Shown: positions 8,248-15,712 of the stretch, piece after piece
How positions within the stretch are numbered: the first letter of the stretch is position 1
How the letters are laid out: every line of letters begins with the position of its first letter
Assembly: GCA_963596435.1 (NCBI GenBank)
Contig: CAVBMG010000005.1
Coordinates: 1 to 64,000, forward strand
Length of the DNA: 64,000 bases
Direction: 5' to 3'
From: COE1 sp963596435
GTDB lineage: Bacteria > Bacillota > Clostridia > Lachnospirales > Lachnospiraceae
Position numbers and translations under genes: made by a program
The notes under the pieces: generated by a model
The model's database searches: none
The model's input: only the letters and a program-made list of their open reading frames with translations
Told to the model about the DNA's origin: nothing

Positions 8248-9669
8248 TTATGAGTTCATTTCAATTTTATAGACTTTATTGTCTTTTCCATCCAGCTTCG
8301 GTGTGGAACGCTCTTTCAAAGTCTGATAAGGCTTCAATGTCACGATGCTCTTATAGGCAGGTCTGATGATCTTATCTACATTAATCAGCTCTTCCATTCT
8401 ATGTGCGCTCCAGCCTACGATTCTGGCGATTGCAAAGATAGGTGTATACAGTTCAAGTGGAATACCAAGCAGACTGTATACGAAGCCGCTGTAAAAGTCA
8501 ACGTTTGCACTAACGCCCTTGTAGATTCTGCACTTCTCAGCAATTACTTCCGGCGCCAGACGCTCGATCATGGAATACAGTTCAAAGTCTTTATGATGCT
8601 TCTTCTCATCAGCCAGCTTCTCTACGAAACTCTTGAATACTCTGGCTCTTGGGTCTGAAATGGAATATACCGCATGTCCCATACCATAGATCAGTCCGCT
8701 CTTATCGAAAGCTTCCTTATTCAGCAGACGATACAGATATGCACGTACAGCATCTTCATCTGTGGTGTCTTCCACATTTCTGCGTAAGTCTTCCATCATC
8801 TGTACTACCTTAATATTAGCACCGCCATGTTTTGGTCCTTTCAGGGAAGACAATGCAGCTGCAATAACAGAATAGGTATCAGAACCTGAACTTGTAACGA
8901 CTCTGGTCGTAAAGGTAGAGTTATTACCGCCGCCATGTTCCATATGTAATACAAGTGCCGCATCCAGTACCTTCGCCTCTGTCGGTGTATAGGATTTATC
9001 CGGTCTTAACATTCTGAGTAAGTTCTCTGCTGTGGAAAGTGTCGGGTCCGGTCTGTGAATATATAAGCTGTCATCACACTCATAATGGTTATAGGCATGA
9101 TAGCCGTATACAGATAACATGGGAAATACACTGATAAGCATCAGGCTCTGTCTCAGCACATTGTCTAATGACAGATCGGATACATTATCATCATAAGATG
9201 CAAGAGTCAGTACACTCTTGGTCAAAGAATTCATAATATCGTGGCTGGGCGCCTTCATGATAACATCTCTTACGAAGTTCGTAGGCAATGTCATGCTGTA
9301 GGCAAGTGTCTTCTTAAAATCCATCAGCTGATCGGCTGTCGGCAGATCACCGAACAGTAAAAGATATGCACATTCATCAAAGCCAAATCTGCCGTCTGCC
9401 TGAAAGCCTCTTACAAGGTCAAAGATATTATAACCTCTGTAATATAACTCACCATCACAGGGAACGCTCTTACCATCTATCTCTTCTGACGATTTGATCA
9501 TGGAAATATTAGTCAATCCGGACAATACGCCCTTACCGTTCTTATCTCGCAATCCTCTCTTTACACCATATTCGCTGAACAGCTCCGGATTAATTGCATT
9601 ATTATCTACACAGATCTGTGAATATTTATGCGTAAAGTTTCTGATAGCCTCTTCACTCTTTCTTCCCAA
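8248..9669 (-). CDS. gltA: Citrate synthase
   Basis: A 473-residue citrate (si)-synthase family enzyme that condenses oxaloacetate and acetyl-CoA. Substrate and catalytic motifs are LHMEHGGGNNS (His ~245), GPKHGGAN (~279) and YGMGHAVYSISDPRARVF (His ~332, Asp in DPR). The N-terminal extension before the citrate synthase core (to ~residue 45) is common in clostridial members. Translation must begin at the TTG at 9669: an in-frame TGA lies 3 codons upstream, the next ATG is at residue 57, and AAAGGA sits ~11 nt before the TTG. In an anaerobe without a full TCA cycle it probably feeds glutamate synthesis. Confidence 0.93.
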   Translation of the reverse strand: MGRKSEEAIRNFTHKYSQICVDNNAINPELFSEYGVKRGLRDKNGKGVLSGLTNISMIKSSEEIDGKSVPCDGELYYRGYNIFDLVRGFQADGRFGFDECAYLLLFGDLPTADQLMDFKKTLAYSMTLPTNFVRDVIMKAPSHDIMNSLTKSVLTLASYDDNVSDLSLDNVLRQSLMLISVFPMLSVYGYHAYNHYECDDSLYIHRPDPTLSTAENLLRMLRPDKSYTPTEAKVLDAALVLHMEHGGGNNSTFTTRVVTSSGSDTYSVIAAALSSLKGPKHGGANIKVVQMMEDLRRNVEDTTDEDAVRAYLYRLLNKEAFDKSGLIYGMGHAVYSISDPRARVFKSFVEKLADEKKHHKDFELYSMIERLAPEVIAEKCRIYKGVSANVDFYSGFVYSLLGIPLELYTPIFAIARIVGWSAHRMEELINVDKIIRPAYKSIVTLKPYQTLKERSTPKLDGKDNKVYKIEMNS

Positions 9670-9708
9670 TCTATATCATCCTTTCTTTGTAAAAACATGT
9701 GATTATAC

Positions 9709-9748
9709 CGTACAGAACGTACAGTAGCTGCGATAGCGCACAATGTGC
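9709..9748 (-). promoter_or_regulatory. Repeats in the gltA leader
   Basis: Two direct copies of CGTACAG (9709-9715 and 9718-9724) and a perfect dyad GCACA-A-TGTGC (9738-9748) lie between the gltA promoter and its start codon. They could be binding sites or RNA leader structure. Confidence 0.35.
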
Positions 9749-9765
9749 ACCAATAGATTATATCT

Positions 9766-9794
9766 ATTATACAGTAACTAAAGTTACATAACAA
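9766..9794 (-). promoter_or_regulatory. gltA promoter with internal operator dyad
   Basis: On the minus strand: TTGTTA (-35, 9789-9794), 17-nt spacer, TATAAT (-10, 9766-9771). The spacer contains the dyad GTAACT-AA-AGTTAC (9774-9787). This is a typical position for a repressor operator. Confidence 0.6.
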
Positions 9795-9878
9795 GATTAT
9801 AAATATGAAAAAATCGTTAACATTTTTATAGATTCAAAATTCACATTACAAATTTTTTCAAAAAAATAAAAAAAATGC

Positions 9879-9907
9879 TTGCATTTTAGTTTGACCTGTA
9901 GTAATAT
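9879..9907 (+). promoter_or_regulatory. Promoter of tRNA-Glu
   Basis: TTGCAT (9879-9884), 17-nt spacer, TAATAT (9902-9907), about 38 bp before the tRNA 5' end. Confidence 0.55.
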
Positions 9908-9945
9908 AAACAAGTCGGCAAGATACGGACGACAAAACAACAAAT

Positions 9946-10017
9946 GGCTTGTTGGTCAAGCGGTTAAGACGCCGCCCTCTCACGGCGGAATCAGGGGTTC
10001 GATTCCCCTACAAGCTG
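9946..10017 (+). tRNA. tRNA-Glu (anticodon CTC)
   Basis: A 72-nt cloverleaf. The acceptor arms GGCTTGT and ACAAGCT pair (one G-T at the first pair), the anticodon stem CCGCC/GGCGG encloses the loop CTCTCAC with anticodon CTC, and the T arm is GGGG-TTCGATT-CCCC. The discriminator is G and no CCA is encoded. The gene reads GAG codons and is a single tRNA with its own promoter and terminator. Confidence 0.93.
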
Positions 10018-10054
10018 TTGACTATTTGAATTGAATAGCCCAACCCATGAAATT

Positions 10055-10085
10055 CCTTGAAGCTGATTCGGTTTCAAGGTTTTTT
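10055..10085 (+). terminator. Terminator of tRNA-Glu transcript
   Basis: CCTTGAA (10055-10061) pairs with TTTCAAGG (10072-10079), followed by TTTTTT. It overlaps the stop codon of the convergent histidine kinase gene by 2 nt. Confidence 0.75.
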
Positions 10086-10941
10086 AGATTTCCACTCTGA
10101 AACAAATCTCCTGACTCTCCTCGCCATCGGTCAATTCTACTGTAATCTCTCCACCAAACTGCTGTGCAATCATATTTGCCTGATATAGCCCAAGTCCCCT
10201 ACATTCTCTATTATCCTTGGTCGTATATCCTTTCTGAAAAAATCTTGAGATATCCCCCATCGTCAAGCCTTGCACCTGATTACGAATCATGAAGATCAGC
10301 TTATCTTCTCTGGAATCCAGCACCATTTCCACCAGAGGCAGCTGCGGTGTCGCCGCTTCAAAGGCATTATCCACCAGCGTTCCCAGTATTTCCACCAGAT
10401 TGTGTTCTGACACAGATGTAATAATTCGTTGACTGAGTACCTGAATCTCCACTTTTGTATATGATGGTGTACCAAGAATCTTACTGTACAGGAAGCCTGC
10501 AAGAATTTTATCCGAGATACGAAGAAGCGCCGGCGTACTGACGCCTTTTGCCTCATATATTTCCTTACAGTATGCAGACTGTGCTGCAACCAATTCATCA
10601 TAATTGTCTATTGTCACATGCATATTCAGAATTGCATTCATGTGATTATCGAATTCATGCTGTCTGGCTCTGATATCCTTAGTCAGCTCTTCCAGCGGAT
10701 GAATATAGAGTTTGTATATCTTCAGCTCTTCTTCCTGTCTCTTTAATATGGAATAATTAGCCAGCCAGTCCCACCATCCAAAGAATATAACAGCAAGCAG
10801 AATGCCAAATAATATAATGACCTTGATATCCAGTGTATGACTCAGATACAGATCCACAATCAGGTAAACTGCTATGATCAGTGCCATCACGCAAAAGACT
10901 CTGTAAAATAATTTCCTGCCAAGTTCAGCAAATTCAGACAT
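10084..10941 (-). CDS. AgrC-like sensor histidine kinase (GHKL)
   Basis: A 285-residue kinase with two N-terminal membrane spans (~14-34 and ~39-58) and almost no extracytoplasmic loop, so the signal is probably membrane-borne. The dimerisation/phosphoacceptor segment RARQHEFDNHMNAI carries the His. The ATPase domain has an N box TLVDNAFEA and a G box RGLGLYQANMIA. This is the kinase type paired with LytTR regulators. Its start overlaps the end of the regulator gene by 8 nt, so the two are translated together. Confidence 0.87.
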   Translation of the reverse strand: MSEFAELGRKLFYRVFCVMALIIAVYLIVDLYLSHTLDIKVIILFGILLAVIFFGWWDWLANYSILKRQEEELKIYKLYIHPLEELTKDIRARQHEFDNHMNAILNMHVTIDNYDELVAAQSAYCKEIYEAKGVSTPALLRISDKILAGFLYSKILGTPSYTKVEIQVLSQRIITSVSEHNLVEILGTLVDNAFEAATPQLPLVEMVLDSREDKLIFMIRNQVQGLTMGDISRFFQKGYTTKDNRECRGLGLYQANMIAQQFGGEITVELTDGEESQEICFRVEI

Positions 10942-11656
10942 GAAGCAGCCCCCTTATCTCTGTTTTATACGTTATGCCTATTTCCACTTCCTGAGAATTC
11001 TTCATGTGGATAATACGATTCACGATATCTACATAATCAATAAAGCTTCGATTTACCACATACATACGGTGACACTGCACGAACTGTCCCTCAGGCAGCT
11101 TCTCCATAATCTGTTTAATAGAAAGATATGGCACTTTCATTGTCTCTTTCGTCAATACCAGACAGATTCCCCTTGGAATTGCATGAAGATACAGAATATC
11201 TTTACAGTAAATCTTATAGTTGATACCATCTTTCTTCACCAGAACGAAAGGCTCCTTACTCTCTCCTGTCTGGAAAAGCACTTTCTGTATCAGCTTCTCA
11301 ATCTCTTCTCTCTGATATGGCTTCAGAATATACTGGTAACAATGCAGCTCCCTGTAAGCAGCCAGTTCCAGATTGGCAAGGGAAGTAATCATAATAACCG
11401 GCGTAAATACATACCTGCTGTCATTTCTCACTTCTCTGGCAAAATCCATCCCGGATGCATCCTGCGGCTTTTGCTCATCCAGATTAATATCCAAAAGAAA
11501 AGCCTGGAAAAGGTTCGCCTCATCCTGCAATGCTGCTCTTGCCTCTTCCAGACTCTTTACAGGAACAACAGCAATGTCTTTTGATACTGATTCCACTATG
11601 ACTTTCAATGCCTTGAGGCTGTCTATGCTGTCTTCCAATATCATTATTTTCGTCAT
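10934..11656 (-). CDS. LytTR-type response regulator
   Basis: A 240-residue protein: receiver domain in the first ~125 residues (acidic pocket LEDS, phosphoacceptor Asp in FLLDINLD, conserved Thr/Ser in ITSL, Lys in YILKPY), then a C-terminal LytTR DNA-binding domain (YLHAIPRGICLVLT ... FVQCHRMYVVNRSFIDYVD). LytTR proteins bind pairs of short imperfect repeats. No AgrB/AgrD-like peptide system lies next to it. It begins 26 nt after the SPFH gene and may be co-expressed with NfeD/SPFH. Confidence 0.9.
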   Translation of the reverse strand: MTKIMILEDSIDSLKALKVIVESVSKDIAVVPVKSLEEARAALQDEANLFQAFLLDINLDEQKPQDASGMDFAREVRNDSRYVFTPVIMITSLANLELAAYRELHCYQYILKPYQREEIEKLIQKVLFQTGESKEPFVLVKKDGINYKIYCKDILYLHAIPRGICLVLTKETMKVPYLSIKQIMEKLPEGQFVQCHRMYVVNRSFIDYVDIVNRIIHMKNSQEVEIGITYKTEIRGLLHV

Positions 11657-11682
11657 CGCTGTTGTCCCCCTGTATTCAGTTA

Positions 11683-12591
11683 TTACTTTAACACCTCTCC
11701 AAGAGATTTGGCAAGTCCTGCTACACCCTGAATCTCGGATGGAATGATGATCTTGGTTGCCTGACCGTTAGCTGCCTTTTCAAATGCTTCCAGGCTCTTG
11801 ATCGTAAGAACCGCCTGATCTGCACCGGCTTCTTTTAAGAATCTGATACCTTCTGCATTTGCCTGCTGAACGATACGTACTGCTTCTGCCTGGCCTTCTG
11901 CTTCCTTGATACGCTTCTCCTTCTCAGCTTCTGCGCGAAGGATAGCTGCCTGCTTCTCAGCCTCAGCTTCCAGAATTGCAGATTCTTTCTTACCTTCTGC
12001 AACCAGAATACTGGACTTCTTCTCGCCTTCTGCGATTGTAACAGCTTCACGTCTCTCACGTTCTGCCTTCATCTGCTTCTCCATTGCATTTCTGATTGCT
12101 TCAGGAGGAATGATGTTCTTTAACTCAACACGATTCACTTTGATACCCCATGGGTCAGTAGCTACATCCAGTGCGGAACGCATGCTTGTATTAATGACCT
12201 CTCTGGATGTCAGAGTCTGGTCAAGTTCCATATCACCGATAATGTTACGAAGTGTAGTAGCTGTCAGCTTCTCGATTGCAACAATAGGATTATCTACGCC
12301 GTATGCATACATCTTGGGATCTGTAATCTGGAAAAAAACAACAGTATCAATCTGCATGGTAACGTTATCCTTTGTGATAACGGGCTGTGGTGGGAAGTCA
12401 ACTACCTGTTCCTTTAAATTCACTCTCTTGGCTACTCTGTCAAGAAAAGGCATCTTGAAATGAAGACCTACACCCCAGGTTGTAGAATATCCGCCCAGTC
12501 TTTCAATAACATATGCACTCGCCTGTGGTACAATACGTACATTGCTTGCTAAAATAATAATCACTACAAATAATAAAATCAAGAAAATCAT
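11683..12591 (-). CDS. SPFH/stomatin-family membrane scaffold protein
   Basis: A 302-residue band-7 protein related to E. coli QmcA: an N-terminal membrane hairpin (IFLILLFVVIIILASNVRIV), an SPFH domain (VPQASAYVIERLGGYSTTW ... VVDFPPQPVITKDN), then a long charged coiled coil (~residues 165-245, REAVTIAEGEKKSSILVAEG-type repeats) and a C-terminal Gly-rich tail. Family members form large membrane-associated rings or microdomains. The start overlaps the NfeD-like gene by 4 nt; SPFH-NfeD pairs are a conserved unit implicated in membrane organisation and stress. Confidence 0.9.
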   Translation of the reverse strand: MIFLILLFVVIIILASNVRIVPQASAYVIERLGGYSTTWGVGLHFKMPFLDRVAKRVNLKEQVVDFPPQPVITKDNVTMQIDTVVFFQITDPKMYAYGVDNPIVAIEKLTATTLRNIIGDMELDQTLTSREVINTSMRSALDVATDPWGIKVNRVELKNIIPPEAIRNAMEKQMKAERERREAVTIAEGEKKSSILVAEGKKESAILEAEAEKQAAILRAEAEKEKRIKEAEGQAEAVRIVQQANAEGIRFLKEAGADQAVLTIKSLEAFEKAANGQATKIIIPSEIQGVAGLAKSLGEVLK

Positions 12592-13040
12592 TGCACTTTC
12601 TCCTCCTCATATTTTTCTACAATTAATTTTACTCCCGATATACTGACGACCTTAGCCAGACTTCCTGCCGGAATCAGAATATCGTCCTGTGTGGATCTGA
12701 CTGTCCATTCCTGACCATTTACCACAGCAGTACCTGTTGCACTGATGTTATCAACATTCTGGGTAATACGGACAATCTTACCAATGATCCCTTCATAGTT
12801 TGTTTTGAAATGTGTTGCATTTATGTATTTCATTGCAAAGGGTCTCGTGAATATCAACATTCCCAGCGAAACAATCAGGAATACTGCCACCTGCAGGATA
12901 AATCCACCACCAAGCACCGCTGTCAGTATCGCCACCAGTGCTCCTATGGCAAACCATATGGTTGTCAGTCCTACAGTCACGATCTCTATCCCGATCAGAA
13001 CGATCATAATTGCAAGCCACATCATCGTATAATCCGTCAT
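12588..13040 (-). CDS. NfeD-like membrane protein with OB-fold domain
   Basis: A 150-residue short-form NfeD: three hydrophobic segments in the first ~75 residues, then an OB-fold (GIIGKIVRITQNVDNISATG ... GQEWTVRSTQDDILIPAGSLAKVVSISGVKLIVEK). It lacks the protease domain of long NfeD proteins. A strong AAAGGAGGG site precedes ATG 13040. It overlaps the downstream SPFH gene (ATGA type) and presumably interacts with its product. Confidence 0.88.
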   Translation of the reverse strand: MTDYTMMWLAIMIVLIGIEIVTVGLTTIWFAIGALVAILTAVLGGGFILQVAVFLIVSLGMLIFTRPFAMKYINATHFKTNYEGIIGKIVRITQNVDNISATGTAVVNGQEWTVRSTQDDILIPAGSLAKVVSISGVKLIVEKYEEEKVQ

Positions 13041-13140
13041 TGTGCTCCCTCCTTTCTTCTGATGACTACATCTTAGCGCACTTTAGAGGTTACTACAACG
13101 GATTTTGCGTGAATGCAGTGATTTTTGTCATGAACTGCGT

Positions 13141-13344
13141 TTATGCTTTTCCTTTATTCTTTTCAAAAAAATTATCTATATTTTCTACAATCTGATCTGC
13201 AAGCATGGTCTTGAGCAGATAGCCCGCAGGTTTCAGCTCCAATACACTCTTCACACTCTCCAGATCTCCCTTGCATAATACGTTCTGATTTCTTTTGACT
13301 TCATACCTATTCCCATATCTCTGATGGATACAACCAGGAATATT
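13141..13344 (-). pseudogene. Remnant of a response-regulator receiver domain
   Basis: One frame stays open for 67 sense codons and ends at TAA 13141-13143, reading DLESVKSVLELKPAGYLLKT followed by a short helix ending NIDNFFEKNKGKA. The KPAGYLLKT block with the following helix is the end of a CheY-type receiver domain (the Lys switch region). Nothing resembling the rest of the domain, a start codon or a ribosome site lies upstream, so it is a gene fragment. Short length makes this a moderate call. Confidence 0.5.
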
Positions 13345-13364
13345 TCATTTCAGACCACATACAC

Positions 13365-13403
13365 AAAAATCCCCTCAATGTATGATATTTATACATTGAG
13401 GGG
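13365..13403 (-). terminator. Terminator of groESL transcript
   Basis: The arms CCCCTCAATGTAT and ATACATTGAGGGG form a perfect 13-bp stem. On the minus strand it is followed by ATTTTTG, so it ends minus-strand transcription coming from groEL. Confidence 0.85.
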
Positions 13404-13431
13404 TAATGTCTGAATCGTGCGAGGCTCACTC

Positions 13432-13544
13432 ACGAAGGTGCGCTGACGCGCTTTACTCCTGCTACGCAGGAACTTCGTTCGTTAAGGATGCAGACAAAAC
13501 AAATGCCTGCTTCGCAGTCGCTTGTTTTGCTACTGCATTCCTTA
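13432..13544 (-). repeat. Structured groEL 3' region (long hairpin plus branched element)
   Basis: Read on the minus strand, the groEL stop codon opens a long imperfect hairpin: TAAGGAATGCAG with CTGCATCCTTA (13533-13544 / 13483-13493), AAAACAA with TTGTTTT, and an inner CTGC/GCAG. Next comes a second element in which ACGAAG and CTTCGT (13432-13478) enclose two smaller stems (CCTGC-GTA-GCAGG and GCGC-GTCA-GCGC), like a three-way junction. Such structure is unusual between a gene and its terminator; it could be a dispersed palindromic repeat or a 3'-UTR RNA element. Confidence 0.55.
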
Positions 13545-15167
13545 CATCATGCCGCCCATTCCTGCGCCGCCGGCTGGCATAGCAGGGGTATCTTCCTTAA
13601 TAGAAGCTACAACAGACTCTGTTGTTAATAATGTGCTGGCAACGGAGCATGCATTCTGTAATGCACTTCTTGTAACCTTGGCAGGATCAAGGATACCAGC
13701 TTCTACCATGTCAACATACTCTTCTTTGTATGCATCGAAACCGAAGCCTACCTTGGACTCTCTTACCTTATTAATGATAACGCTGCCTTCCAGACCTGCG
13801 TTTGTAGCGATCTTGTTCAGAGGAGCTTCCAGAGCCTTTAATACGATCTTGGCACCTGTCTTCTCGTCACCTTCCAGTGTATCAACAAGCTTAGCAACTT
13901 CCTTGGATGCATGGATGTATGCTGATCCACCACCAGAGATAATACCTTCTTCTACAGCTGCTCTTGTAGCGTTAAGAGCATCTTCCATACGAAGCTTAGC
14001 TTCCTTCATTTCTGTTTCTGTAGCAGCACCTACACGGATAACTGCAACACCGCCTGCCAGTTTAGCAAGTCTTTCCTGAAGCTTCTCTCTGTCGAAATCA
14101 GATGTTGTTTCTTCAACCTGCTTCTTGATCTGAGCGATTCTAGCCTGAATCTTATCCTTATCACCTTCACCATCAACGATGATTGTGTTCTCTTTCTGTA
14201 CCTTAACAGATTTAGCACGACCACACTGCTCCAGTGTTGTCTCTTTCAGGTCAAGACCTAACTCATCACTGATTACCTGACCACCAGTAAGGATTGCGAT
14301 ATCTTCCAGCATAGCCTTTCTTCTGTCACCATATCCAGGAGCCTTAACAGCTACAACGTTGAATGTACCACGTAACTTGTTGACGATCAATGTTGTAAGA
14401 GCTTCACCCTCGATATCCTCAGCAATGATAAGCAACTTAGCTCCAGACTGTACAACCTGCTCTAAGAGAGGAAGGATATCCTGAATGTTGGAGATCTTCT
14501 TATCTGTAATCAGGATGTAAGGCTCATCAAGAGATGCTTCCATCTTATCCATATCTGTTGCCATGTAAGCTGAGATATATCCTCTGTCGAACTGCATACC
14601 TTCTACCAGGTCAAGTTCTGTCTGCATTGTCTTGGATTCTTCGATTGTGATAACACCGTCTCCAGATACCTTCTCCATAGCATCTGCTACCATGTTACCT
14701 ACTGTATCATCACCAGCAGAGATAGATGCTACTCTTGCGATATGCTGCTTGCCATTTACCTTGGAACTCATAGCCTTGATTGCATCTACTGCTGTATCTG
14801 TAGCTTTCTTCATACCCTTTCTTAAAATGATTGGGTTAGCGCCTGCTGCCAGGTTCTTCATACCTTCGTTGATCATTGCCTGTGCAAGTACAGTAGCTGT
14901 TGTTGTACCATCACCTGCTACATCATTTGTCTTGGTAGCTACTTCCTTAACAAGCTGAGCGCCCATGTTTTCAAAAGGATCTTCCAGTTCGATTTCCTTT
15001 GCGATTGTTACACCATCATTTGTAATAAGAGGTGCACCATAGGACTTATCAAGAACTACGTTTCTTCCTTTTGGTCCAAGTGTTACGCTTACTGTATCTG
15101 CTAATTTATTTACGCCTGTTTCCAAAGCCTTACGGGCTTCTGCGCCATACTTAATTTCCTTTGCCAT
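13542..15167 (-). CDS. groEL: Chaperonin GroEL
   Basis: Large chaperonin subunit, 541 residues, full length for the family. It starts MAKEIKYGAEARKAL and contains the ATP-binding GDGTTTATVLAQAM, LGPKGRNVVLDKSYG and the C-terminal Gly/Met tail (AGGAGMGGMM) typical of GroEL. It follows groES by 55 bp with a GGAGG site and is under the CIRCE operator upstream of groES. The heptameric double ring folds cytosolic proteins with GroES. Confidence 0.98.
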   Translation of the reverse strand: MAKEIKYGAEARKALETGVNKLADTVSVTLGPKGRNVVLDKSYGAPLITNDGVTIAKEIELEDPFENMGAQLVKEVATKTNDVAGDGTTTATVLAQAMINEGMKNLAAGANPIILRKGMKKATDTAVDAIKAMSSKVNGKQHIARVASISAGDDTVGNMVADAMEKVSGDGVITIEESKTMQTELDLVEGMQFDRGYISAYMATDMDKMEASLDEPYILITDKKISNIQDILPLLEQVVQSGAKLLIIAEDIEGEALTTLIVNKLRGTFNVVAVKAPGYGDRRKAMLEDIAILTGGQVISDELGLDLKETTLEQCGRAKSVKVQKENTIIVDGEGDKDKIQARIAQIKKQVEETTSDFDREKLQERLAKLAGGVAVIRVGAATETEMKEAKLRMEDALNATRAAVEEGIISGGGSAYIHASKEVAKLVDTLEGDEKTGAKIVLKALEAPLNKIATNAGLEGSVIINKVRESKVGFGFDAYKEEYVDMVEAGILDPAKVTRSALQNACSVASTLLTTESVVASIKEDTPAMPAGGAGMGGMM

Positions 15168-15222
15168 GACTTTATGTCCTCCAGATTTTATTATTTATTA
15201 TTTGGGTAACTATTCAGAATGA

Positions 15223-15507
15223 TTACTGAATGATTGCAAGAATATCACTCTGTTTTACAATGATATACTCTGTATCTTCAATCTTAACTTCTGTTCCTGA
15301 ATATTTGGAGAAGATAACCTGATCTCCTACCTTAACTTCCATCTTAACTTCCTTGCCGTCTACAACTCCGCCAGGACCAACTGCAAGTACTTCTGCCTGC
15401 TGTGGCTTTTCCTTATTCTGACCAGGTAAAACAATACCGGATTTGGTTGTTTCCTCTGCAACTAACTGCTTTAATACGACTCTGTCACCTAATGGAACTA
15501 ATTTCAT
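15223..15507 (-). CDS. groES: Co-chaperonin GroES
   Basis: A 94-residue GroES: MKLVPLGDRVVLKQLVAEET, a mobile loop around KSGIVLPGQNKEKPQ, the VGPGG turn and YSGTEVKIEDTEYIIVKQSDILAII at the end. AAGGAGG precedes the ATG. It caps the GroEL cavity. First gene of the heat-shock operon. Confidence 0.98.
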   Translation of the reverse strand: MKLVPLGDRVVLKQLVAEETTKSGIVLPGQNKEKPQQAEVLAVGPGGVVDGKEVKMEVKVGDQVIFSKYSGTEVKIEDTEYIIVKQSDILAIIQ

Positions 15508-15556
15508 GATAATTGCCTCCTTAAATTTATAATAAATTCTTCTGTTTGCTTTTTAG

Positions 15557-15583
15557 TTAGCACTCTTTGATGTCGAGTGCTAA
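15557..15583 (-). promoter_or_regulatory. CIRCE operator (HrcA binding site)
   Basis: A perfect match to the consensus inverted repeat: TTAGCACTC, nine bases, GAGTGCTAA. It lies just downstream of the predicted -10 box of the groES promoter. HrcA repressor, not encoded here, should bind it and release on heat shock. Confidence 0.97.
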
Positions 15584-15591
15584 CAAAGCAT

Positions 15592-15620
15592 ATAATAGTG
15601 AGTTCTTGGAAGTTGTGCAA
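15592..15620 (-). promoter_or_regulatory. groESL promoter
   Basis: On the minus strand TTGCAC (15615-15620), 17-nt spacer, TATTAT (15592-15597), immediately before CIRCE. Confidence 0.7.
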
Positions 15621-15712
15621 ACAGATTGGCGTCATATTTTCTTTTGTTTTCTCTTGTTTGCTTTTGTTTTCTCTTGTTTGCTCTCGTTTTTTGTATTTGT
15701 GGCACTTAATAA

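Noticed and set aside
11906..12463. 185-codon plus-strand frame opposite the SPFH gene
   Set aside because: Mirror of the Ala/Glu/Lys coiled-coil codons; no ribosome site.
13522..14079. Plus-strand frame opposite groEL
   Set aside because: Ala/Ser-rich shadow of groEL codons.
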